Shown in pieces: positions 1 through 5,997 of a stretch of DNA of 5,997 bases. The position numbers were made by a program, and so were the translations under genes. How positions within the stretch are numbered: position 1 is the stretch's first letter; each line of letters begins with the position of its first letter. The stretch comes from Synergistaceae bacterium (lineage in GTDB: Bacteria; Synergistota; Synergistia; Synergistales; Synergistaceae): positions 1-5,997 of the forward strand of contig JAISQP010000052.1 of the NCBI GenBank assembly GCA_031274115.1, read 5' to 3'. A model generated the notes under the pieces. The model searched no databases, was not told the DNA's origin, and saw nothing but the letters and a program-made list of their open reading frames with translations.

Positions 1-186
1 GGGACAGTCGTACTCGTTGATCCAAGAGTAACCGAGTATTCGACCCTCCTTGTTTATGATGTATACGTTTGCCGACGACAGATCCGTCAAAAGCCTGGCA
101 AGCCTCTGATAATCAGGCGAGCGATTGCCGACTCTGCTTTGCAGGACTCTGCTGACGACCCTGGTCTTCTCGAGCAGGTCCTCCAT
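1..186 (-). CDS. codY: GTP/branched-chain amino acid-sensing pleiotropic repressor CodY, N-terminal part (cut by window edge)
   Basis: Only the first 62 codons are present; the gene runs off the left edge. The translation starts MEDLLEKTRVVSRVLQ and continues to NVYIINKEGRILGYSW. This aligns with the start of B. subtilis CodY (MALLQKTRIINSML, then NIFVVSRRGKLLGYS). The visible part is the beginning of the GAF domain that binds isoleucine/valine in known CodY proteins; the DNA-binding winged helix lies outside the window. CodY is a cytoplasmic global regulator that represses nutrient-limitation and, in Bacillus, motility genes when GTP and branched-chain amino acids are plentiful. The ATG at 186 was chosen because it matches the family's N-terminus and has AAGGGG nine bases upstream. 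In-frame ATGs at 228 (GAGGG 12 bases upstream) and 240 would add 14 or 18 residues without family similarity. Its position after xerC-hslV-hslU matches the Bacillus codV-clpQ-clpY-codY order. The identification is firm; the exact start is not. Confidence 0.9.
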   Translation of the reverse strand, partial: MEDLLEKTRVVSRVLQSRVGNRSPDYQRLARLLTDLSSANVYIINKEGRILGYSWINEYDCP

Positions 187-267
187 GTCGGACGTCCCCT
201 TCTTCTGCCCTGCGGTTTCCACAGCCATGAAAAACACCATCCCTCGCTGGCAGTCTTATCCTATTCT

Positions 268-296
268 AAATCAACACGCATCCAGCGTGTTGATTT
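268..296. repeat. Perfect 12-bp inverted repeat (hairpin A) with 5-base centre
   Basis: Arms AAATCAACACGC (268-279) and GCGTGTTGATTT (285-296) are perfectly complementary around a 5-base centre. In codY-sense RNA the loop is UGGAU, giving CUGGAUGC at the stem top. No T-run follows in either direction, which argues against a terminator. The DNA dyad could equally be a repressor operator. It does not resemble the CodY box AATTTTCWGAAAATT. Confidence 0.8.
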
Positions 297-306
297 GCAA
301 AACATC

Positions 307-321
307 CAACGCTGCGCGTTG
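307..321. repeat. Short 6-bp inverted repeat (hairpin B)
   Basis: CAACGC (307-312) and GCGTTG (316-321) are perfectly complementary with a three-base loop. On the codY-sense strand the stem is followed directly by GATG, creating TTGGATGTT. Alone it could be chance; it is listed because it sits in a row of four such structures. Confidence 0.5.
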
Positions 322-323
322 AG

Positions 324-343
324 GCGCCGCATCCCTGCAGCGC
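324..343 (-). repeat. 7-bp inverted repeat (hairpin C) with AGGGAT loop
   Basis: In codY-sense RNA GCGCUGC pairs with GCGGCGC through seven pairs including one U-G wobble, closing the loop AGGGAU. On the opposite strand the wobble becomes a C-A mismatch, so the structure fits minus-strand RNA better. The loop region reads CAGGGAUG, matching the CARGGAUG core of the known CsrA consensus, with GGA unpaired as CsrA prefers. Confidence 0.55.
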
Positions 344-390
344 ATTCCGAACCCAGATCAAATAAGGAACTATTTGATTTGGGTTCGGAA

Positions 391-391
<1 letters not shown>
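344..391. repeat. 21-bp near-perfect inverted repeat (hairpin D) starting inside the hslU stop codon
   Basis: Arms 344-364 and 371-391 pair over 21 positions with one exception (356/379), around a six-base loop at 365-370. The exception is a G-T wobble on the plus strand and a C-A mismatch on the minus strand. The inner half is AT-rich and the outer half contains TTCCGAACCC/GGGTTCGGAA. The outer end overlaps the first base of the hslU TAA stop codon. No U-tract follows on either strand. It may protect or delimit the xerC-hslVU mRNA 3' end, or be a copy of a dispersed palindromic repeat; the window holds no second copy. Confidence 0.75.
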
Positions 392-1835
<1,444 letters not shown>

Positions 1836-1836
<1 letters not shown>

Positions 1837-2390
1837 CAGCCTATCGCCTCCAGAATTATCGAGTCGTTCGTGTATATGCATATCCTCGACGCGATCTCTA
1901 TGCTCTTCCTCGCTATCTCGTCCGCCGGCAGCGGCGTCTCCGCCAGCAGCGCGAACGCCGCAGCCTGAGCGAACCCTCCTCCGGAGCCTATAGCCGCGAC
2001 TCCGTTCTCGGGCTCCAGGATGTCCCCGGCGCCGGAGAGTAAAAAGACATCGTCCGCGTCAGCCACGATCATCATAGCCTCGAGCCGCCTCAAGTACTTG
2101 TCCGTCCGCCAGTCCTTCATGAGCGCCGAGGCCGCGCGAAGCAGGTTTCCGTGCTGCTCGTCGAGCTGCTTCTCGAATCGCTCCAGAAGCGTCATAGCGT
2201 CGGCGGTGCTGCCGGCGAACCCGGCTATGACGTCTCCTCTCTCTCTGCCCTTGATCCTCCGGACTTTGCGCGCGGTCGACTTCACCACCTGAGCGCCCAG
2301 CGTGACCTGACCGTCGCCCGCCATGGCGACTCGGCCGTCCCTCTTGACGCAAACGATAGTTGTTCCCTCCATACCAGCGTGATACTGCAT
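1836..2390 (-). CDS. hslV: HslV (ClpQ/CodW), threonine peptidase subunit of the HslUV protease
   Basis: A 184-residue proteasome beta-like peptidase; two hexamer rings of it form the proteolytic core docked to HslU. The mature N-terminal motif [10 protein letters not shown] begins at Thr10, behind the leader MQYHAGMEG. If the leader is removed, Lys42 becomes Lys33 and Ser136 of GSGG corresponds to the serine numbered 124 in E. coli, so the expected active site is complete. Further family motifs are AGDGQVT (24-30), [10 protein letters not shown] (56-65), [14 protein letters not shown] (92-105) and CIYTND (171-176). There is a three-residue insertion near 46-51 compared with E. coli. The start at 2390 has GGAGG 11 bases upstream (2402-2406) and abuts the xerC stop. 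An internal ATG at 2372 would shorten the leader to three residues but lacks a ribosome-binding site. B. subtilis CodW has a Ser N-terminus, whereas this protein uses Thr. Confidence 0.97.
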
Positions 2391-3341
2391 TTATTTTACG
2401 TCCTCCAGACCGGAGCGCGGGTGCGCTTCCATATAACTCTTCTTCATCTGCTCCGTGGTCACAGTCAGATATCGCTGCGTCGTGACAAGGCTCTCATGAC
2501 CGAGAAGCTCCTGTATAACCCTGAGAGGCGCCCCGTTTTCCAGCATGTGGGTCGCAAAGCTGTGCCGCAGCGTGTGCGGGGTCACGCCGAATAATCCGAC
2601 CTTCTTCGCCGCCGACGCGACCATGCGGTGTATCGTGCGCTCGGTCAGGCGGTCCGCCTGCGACTTGCCGGCGAAGAAAACCGGCGCCCCGCCCTCCGTG
2701 GGAAGTCCTCTCGCGAGCGATTCCGCCTTCCAGCGCAGCAATAACTCCTTCGTCACGGAGTTAAAGGGGACGAGCCTCTCCTTCGAGCCCTTGCCGGACA
2801 CGCGGAGCCACCTTTCCTCCACGTCCACATCCTCCCATTTCAGCGACGCGGCCTCGCTCACCCTCAGGCCGGAGCCGTACATCAGCTCGAGTATGAGCGA
2901 GTCTCTCAATTCTTTTTTGTTGCCGCGGACTCCCTCGTCAAGAAGCCGCATCACATCGTCGTAAGCCAGCGCCCTCGGAAGCCCCTGCCTCTGTCTGGGC
3001 CCCTTCAACCCCGCGCTTATATCCCCGTCGAGCGCGCCCCTCAGCGCCAGGAATCGGGCAAAGCCCTTGATCGCGGACAATTTTCTCGCTATCGAACTCT
3101 TCGAGAACCCATATCCCGAGAGTTCGCGTAAAAAACCCCTGAGACAGCTCATGTCAAGCTCCGAAGGAGACATGATCCCGCTTGCCTCAACGTAATCGGC
3201 AAATTGGGCGAGGTCTACCGCGTAATTCGCGACAGTGTTCTCCGCTCGCCCGAGAGTAGAACCAATATACAACATGAACTCGTCAATATAGCTCGGAATA
3301 TTCATTATTTTCGGGAATTTTATCATTTTTTTTGAATTCAT
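2391..3341 (-). CDS. xerC: Tyrosine recombinase XerC/CodV-like
   Basis: Up to 316 residues. The N-terminal core-binding SAM-like domain covers about 15-105 and the catalytic domain about 120-305. The tyrosine recombinase residues are all visible: Arg160 in GSGLRVSE, Lys184 in GKGSKER, His256 and Arg259 in HTLRHSFATH, His282 in LLGHESL and nucleophile Tyr291 in TTQRYLTV. Xer proteins resolve chromosome dimers at dif with FtsK. The gene order with hslV-hslU-codY makes this the positional counterpart of B. subtilis CodV. The start is uncertain. In-frame ATGs at 3341, 3326 and 3305 all lack a Shine-Dalgarno sequence, and the family's N-terminus would fit a start at 3326 or 3305. An eight-A run lies between the first two. 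The stop TAA is followed immediately by the hslV ATG, so the genes are probably co-transcribed. No dif site or invertible segment was recognised in the window. Confidence 0.93.
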   Translation of the reverse strand: MNSKKMIKFPKIMNIPSYIDEFMLYIGSTLGRAENTVANYAVDLAQFADYVEASGIMSPSELDMSCLRGFLRELSGYGFSKSSIARKLSAIKGFARFLALRGALDGDISAGLKGPRQRQGLPRALAYDDVMRLLDEGVRGNKKELRDSLILELMYGSGLRVSEAASLKWEDVDVEERWLRVSGKGSKERLVPFNSVTKELLLRWKAESLARGLPTEGGAPVFFAGKSQADRLTERTIHRMVASAAKKVGLFGVTPHTLRHSFATHMLENGAPLRVIQELLGHESLVTTQRYLTVTTEQMKKSYMEAHPRSGLEDVK

Positions 3342-3377
3342 ACAAGAAATCTGTACATTTCATAAAATCTCTGTATT

Positions 3378-3409
3378 CGCGAATGGCGCGATGTCGGCGC
3401 CATTGCGCG
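3378..3409. repeat. Hairpin in the gap between the hypothetical gene and xerC, possible weak terminator
   Basis: AATGGCGC (3382-3389) and GCGCCATT (3397-3404) form a perfect 8-bp stem with a seven-base loop. It is extended by CGCG/CGCG (3378-3381 and 3406-3409) across a one-base bulge. It lies four bases after the stop codon of the upstream minus-strand gene, a usual place for a terminator. The T-tract is poor: the nearest on the minus strand is GATTTTATG, about ten bases further. It may reduce transcription from the flagellin side into xerC. The remaining bases of the 71-base gap are AT-rich, and I could not define a promoter in them. Confidence 0.5.
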
Positions 3410-3832
3410 GGTTCAGGATGGGATCTCGTTTTTTCTGTCGTTTGTGGATTTGACGACGCCGTTTTCCACCTCGAGCGTCAGGGTGAACTCCGGGACGGGA
3501 CTAAAATCGAGCGCGTTCCTGCGGAAATATTTTCCATGGTGACACGGCAGCTCTCCGCTGACCCAATCAGCGAAGACGCCCTCGCCGGCGTCGGGGAAGA
3601 GCGACTCGAACGTAGCGTCTGTCTGTAACACCATGTCCATCCCCACGAGGCGGAGCTTCTCGCCGATTATCTCCCACCGGGCGACATAGCCCCTCCTACA
3701 GGCGCTGTTGAACCCCGCGAACTTAGGGCGCAGTTCGGGGTTGTCGGAGAAATAATTTTCGAGCGGCGTCGCGGCCAGGCCGTAATCGCTCCCTTTGTAC
3801 TTTATCCGGTCATTCATCTGCGCCGACATCGC
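3388..3832. repeat. 13-bp inverted repeat pair bracketing the hypothetical gene
   Basis: GCGATGTCGGCGC occurs on the plus strand at 3388-3400 and as its exact complement at 3820-3832. The second copy contains the ATG start codon of the hypothetical gene. The first forms part of the hairpin after its stop. The two ends of that gene's mRNA could therefore pair over 13 bases. A chance origin in GC-rich sequence is possible. Confidence 0.7.
3413..3829 (-). CDS. Conserved-looking hypothetical protein of 138 residues, downstream of flagellin
   Basis: I do not recognise a named family. The protein has no signal peptide or membrane segment and looks like a small soluble cytoplasmic domain. Visible segments are IKYKGSDYGLAATPLENYF (9-27), RRGYVARWEIIGEKLRLVGM (45-64), SLFP (76-79), VFADWVSGEL (85-94) and a C-terminal strand-rich part LTLEVENGVVK (117-127). 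The alternating pattern and the WEI..KLRLVG and FADWVSGEL blocks resemble small beta-rich uncharacterised bacterial proteins, but I give no function. The start at 3829 is well supported by GGGAGG nine bases upstream (3839-3844). The gene begins 19 bases after the flagellin stop on the same strand, so it may share the flagellin transcript. Whether it works with the flagellin, for example as a chaperone or assembly factor, is not shown by the sequence. A hairpin follows the stop codon. Confidence 0.85.
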   Translation of the reverse strand: MSAQMNDRIKYKGSDYGLAATPLENYFSDNPELRPKFAGFNSACRRGYVARWEIIGEKLRLVGMDMVLQTDATFESLFPDAGEGVFADWVSGELPCHHGKYFRRNALDFSPVPEFTLTLEVENGVVKSTNDRKNEIPS

Positions 3833-3848
3833 CGCCCGCCTCCCGTCT

Positions 3849-5997
3849 TTACCTCAGGAGCGTCAGGATATTGGAGGGCGCCTGGTTTGCCTGCGCCAGC
3901 ATGGAGTTGCCGGTCTGGCTCAGTATGTTGAGCCTCGTAAAGTTTATCATCTCTTTTGCCGTGTCCGCGTCGCGGATGCGGCTCTCGGCGGCGTTCATGT
4001 TCGTCGACGTGGTCGTCAGGTTCGTTATCGTGTGTTCGAGCCTGTTCTGATACGAGCCAAGGCGCGCTCTCCTAGTCGAGATCCTGTTGATCGCGCCGTC
4101 GATCACGGTGATTGCCCGCGCGGCAAGCTCCCTGTCCAGTACGCTCACGTGATCGACGCCAAGAGCCGAGGCGGTCGCGTCTCCAAAGCCGATGAACATA
4201 TCCTCGCGCTCGTTCGCCCCTATCTGCAGGGCGACCGAGTTCTCCGCGATGTGGACGACGAAGCTGTTTTGCGCGCTTGGGCTGAAGGTGTAACTGCCGT
4301 AACCCGCGCCTATCATGCTTATTGTGTTGACGTCCACTCCGAAGTTATTCAGCATCCTGACGTCGATATTTTCATGCAGTTCGCCGTACATCGTGTTTCC
4401 GCTGATTTTGACGCCGCCCTTCACGATATTTCCCGTGTGCGCGTCCCTGATGTTAATGTCGTAGACCGTCTCCCTGGCTGATTGAATCTCCGTGAAGCCG
4501 AGCGCCTTTATCAGGTTTTCGTCGCCCGAAAGTGTGATCTTCCCCGCGCTCCCCAGTACGTGCGAATGCAGCAGAAGCGTACCGGCAACCGCCTGCAACT
4601 CGCCGTCCTGCGCTTTTTTTACAGCGATTTTGCTGTCCAAAAACCCGGGAGGCCACGTGATTGTAATGCCATTTCCGGCTAGTGGCTGCTCATTAGTAGT
4701 AACGCCGCTCCCGTTTCCTACAACGTCTGACGGGCTTAACGGCGAACCTCCGTTCGCGTAACGCCCGCCCTTTGCGCCGGTGTCATAGTCGGGATCTTCA
4801 TTCAACACGCCCGAAGCGCCGTTATACCAGCTTGTCGTGCTTGTGTCCGCAATGTCCGCCTGTAATTGGGCCAGCAAGGCGGCCCTGCCGGAGAAGGCGC
4901 CGCCGCTCGCGTTTTGTATCGCAACATCCATAGACGCCGCGTTATTGACAGTGTTATTCATAAAATAAGTGAGCAACGTATTTATCGCGTCGCCGCCGCT
5001 CATCTCGTCGAAATACCGCACTGCCAGGTAAGCGGCGGAGTAGGCGCTTGAAGTTCCTGAAAAATTGCCGGTAGTGAGCAGAGTTTCAAGTTCGGCGTTG
5101 ATTGCGGCCTGATTGGACGCCGCGTCCGACTGAACCCTGGCGTTCGCGCCGTGGGCGTACTCCGCGAGCCCCTCTGACAGCCAGCCTCCGGCGCCGCCGC
5201 TGTACGCCAGGGCCGTGGCTATGCCGGTGTTGGAAAAAGTTATCACGTGGGTGAGTTCATGGGCCATTATCCGGTCGTCGTAGAATTTCAGGTTTCCAGG
5301 GGTCAGTCCGTCATCGCCAGTACCGGGTAAAAACATGTCCCTGTCGATCGTTACGAAGCCGTCGCCGTTGCCGTTTACCCCTCCGTAAGCGGCTATCCCT
5401 GACGGCGCGTCTATAAAGCCTATGATAAGGTTTCCAGTGGGCGGCGTAATGCCCGCAAGCGAGGAATACGCGTTATACACGCGCTGCAGACCGCCTTCGA
5501 GCCAGTTTCCCATGAGTCCGCTTATTATTACGTCGCTGCCGTCGTAAGCCACATCCTCGCCGCCGACGAATTGAACGCCAAGCGCGTTTGGAACATTGAC
5601 CTCTGACGCCTCCGCGATGGCCGCGTTCAGTTTGGCCCCCAGACTGCTTATCGTATCGTCCGCGTAAACCATGATTGTGGAGCTGCCGCCTCCCTCAAAG
5701 GAGACGGTAAGTTCCTGCGGAGCGGTCAGGATATTCACTCCATTGCCGTCGGTGAAGTTAGCGAGACTTGAGAGAGTCGAGCCGACATTGGCAACCATGC
5801 CGCTTCCGCTTGCAAGCGTCATTATGTTGCTCTTCAACACCTGGTTCTGTCCCGGCGCGGCGGTGGCGCTGATTATATAGTTGCCCTCGAACTTCAGCAC
5901 CTGTCCGAACTGATCGCGCGACATCACGCTGCCGTTTATATATACTTTCGCGCCGAGCAGGTCGGTCGACCAGAGGGCGTCGGAGCTTCCGTCGAGG
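3849..5997 (-). CDS. Flagellin with inserted zinc metalloprotease domain (flagellinolysin-like), N-terminus cut by window edge
   Basis: The reading frame is open to the right edge, giving 715 codons in the window; the N-terminal flagellin domain is missing. Positions below count from the GTG codon at 5927. The C-terminal part (about 560-692) is a typical flagellin D1/D0 region: RARLGSYQNRLEHTITNL, then AAESRIRDADTAKEMINFTR, SMLAQANQAPSNILTLLR and the stop. Residues about 1-110 and 420-560 look like flagellin outer-domain repeats, for example DTISSLGAKLNAAI. Between them sits a metalloprotease-like domain with HELTH (223-227) and GWLSEGLAEY (248-257). The predicted zinc ligands are His223, His227 and Glu252, with Glu224 as catalytic base. 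No cysteine is seen, as is usual for flagellins. The protein should be exported by the flagellar type III apparatus and polymerise in the filament, displaying the protease outside. Known flagellinolysins (described in Clostridium haemolyticum) share this layout and relate to M9 collagenases. The promoter lies outside the window. Activity is predicted, not shown. Confidence 0.93.
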   Translation of the reverse strand, partial: LDGSSDALWSTDLLGAKVYINGSVMSRDQFGQVLKFEGNYIISATAAPGQNQVLKSNIMTLASGSGMVANVGSTLSSLANFTDGNGVNILTAPQELTVSFEGGGSSTIMVYADDTISSLGAKLNAAIAEASEVNVPNALGVQFVGGEDVAYDGSDVIISGLMGNWLEGGLQRVYNAYSSLAGITPPTGNLIIGFIDAPSGIAAYGGVNGNGDGFVTIDRDMFLPGTGDDGLTPGNLKFYDDRIMAHELTHVITFSNTGIATALAYSGGAGGWLSEGLAEYAHGANARVQSDAASNQAAINAELETLLTTGNFSGTSSAYSAAYLAVRYFDEMSGGDAINTLLTYFMNNTVNNAASMDVAIQNASGGAFSGRAALLAQLQADIADTSTTSWYNGASGVLNEDPDYDTGAKGGRYANGGSPLSPSDVVGNGSGVTTNEQPLAGNGITITWPPGFLDSKIAVKKAQDGELQAVAGTLLLHSHVLGSAGKITLSGDENLIKALGFTEIQSARETVYDINIRDAHTGNIVKGGVKISGNTMYGELHENIDVRMLNNFGVDVNTISMIGAGYGSYTFSPSAQNSFVVHIAENSVALQIGANEREDMFIGFGDATASALGVDHVSVLDRELAARAITVIDGAINRISTRRARLGSYQNRLEHTITNLTTTSTNMNAAESRIRDADTAKEMINFTRLNILSQTGNSMLAQANQAPSNILTLLR
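4758..5540 (-). other. Flagellinolysin-type metalloprotease insert within the flagellin
   Basis: This covers roughly residues 130-390 of the flagellin (counted from 5927). The order is a strand-rich lead-in (SDVIISGLMGNW, then GNLIIGFIDAPSG), a NGNGDGFVTIDRDMF segment (185-199), HELTH (codons 5261-5247) and WLSEGLAEY with the third predicted zinc ligand at codon 5174-5172. An alpha-helical stretch follows with SAAYLAVRYFDEMSGGDAI (297-315). The 24-residue spacing between the second His and the ligand Glu, and the EGxAE context, follow the M9 collagenase pattern (HEYTH, then QEGNAE, in ColG). A Gly/Ser/Asn-rich linker (about 385-420) leads back into flagellin sequence. The domain limits are estimates. 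Confidence 0.8.

Larger units (their letters stand above)
187..390 (-). promoter_or_regulatory. hslU-codY intergenic region / codY leader rich in hairpins and GGA motifs
   Basis: This gap is much larger than the other gaps in the cluster, which are 0 or -1 bases. It contains four consecutive inverted repeats (344-391, 324-343, 307-321 and 268-296). On the codY-sense strand GGAT occurs five times between about 345 and 238, four of them as GGATG. Two lie in predicted hairpin loops and one (AGGGATGG) overlaps the putative ribosome-binding region for the ATG at 228. No hairpin is followed by a T-tract, so none looks like a normal intrinsic terminator. I saw no convincing -35/-10 pair; TAGAAT at about 267-262 resembles a -10 box but has no good -35 partner. 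The codY-sense strand therefore probably carries a structured leader, either read through from hslU or started locally. A post-transcriptional control role is inference. Confidence 0.5.

Noticed and set aside
268..296. Hairpin A as a Rho-independent terminator
   Set aside because: The stem is perfect, but no T-tract follows on either strand.
187..390. A CodY autoregulatory box in front of codY
   Set aside because: No sequence close to AATTTTCWGAAAATT was seen in the gap.
1837..1881. A 15-residue N-terminal extension of HslU starting at 1881
   Set aside because: It lies inside hslV and lacks family similarity, while the start at 1836 has GGAGG and overlaps the hslV stop.
2391..3341. xerC as a flagellar phase-variation invertase
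   Set aside because: Gene order and catalytic motifs fit the housekeeping XerC/CodV, and I found no inverted repeats bounding an invertible segment at the flagellin gene.
3795..4481. A 228-codon plus-strand open frame opposite the flagellin C-terminus
   Set aside because: The opposite strand encodes unmistakable flagellin residues, and this frame has no family-like motif.

Overview
The window looks like a chromosomal segment from an anaerobic, flagellated, moderately GC-rich bacterium that carries CodY. Synergistota or a Negativicutes/Clostridia-type Firmicute are the best guesses. This rests on a CodY homologue downstream of a xerC(codV)-hslV(clpQ)-hslU(clpY) cluster, the order known from Bacillus subtilis, combined with a GC-richer composition than Bacilli and a flagellin gene alongside. 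The lineage is an inference and no phylogenetic marker confirms it. All recognised genes lie on the minus strand, so transcription runs from the right edge to the left.

Right part (3849-5997): a large flagellin, cut off at its N-terminal side by the window edge. The normal flagellin C-terminal domain is preceded by a zinc metalloprotease-like insert with HELTH and a downstream WLSEGLAEY. This is the architecture of a flagellinolysin, a flagellin that carries an enzyme in its surface-exposed variable region. Nineteen bases downstream lies a 138-residue gene of unknown function (3413-3829) that could share its transcript.

Middle (391-3341): a compact cluster. xerC abuts hslV as TAAATG, and hslV overlaps hslU by one base as TGATG. 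The products are a Xer-type tyrosine recombinase, the HslV proteolytic core and the HslU unfoldase ATPase. HslV keeps its catalytic Thr behind a 9-residue leader peptide. HslU keeps its Walker motifs, pore loop and C-terminal docking tail.

Left (1-390): the first 62 codons of codY run off the left edge. The gap between hslU and codY holds four consecutive inverted repeats, one of which begins inside the hslU stop codon. On the codY-sense strand the region has five GGAT motifs in about 105 bases. Two of them sit in hairpin loops, which resembles the target pattern of the RNA-binding regulator CsrA.

How the parts may fit: in B. subtilis CodY represses the flagellin gene and codY lies just upstream of the fla/che operon, so a motility link for this neighbourhood is plausible. 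The items most worth a second look are the predicted proteolytic flagellin, the hairpin-rich codY leader, and a 13-base complementarity between the start-codon region of the unknown gene and a hairpin just after its stop codon.
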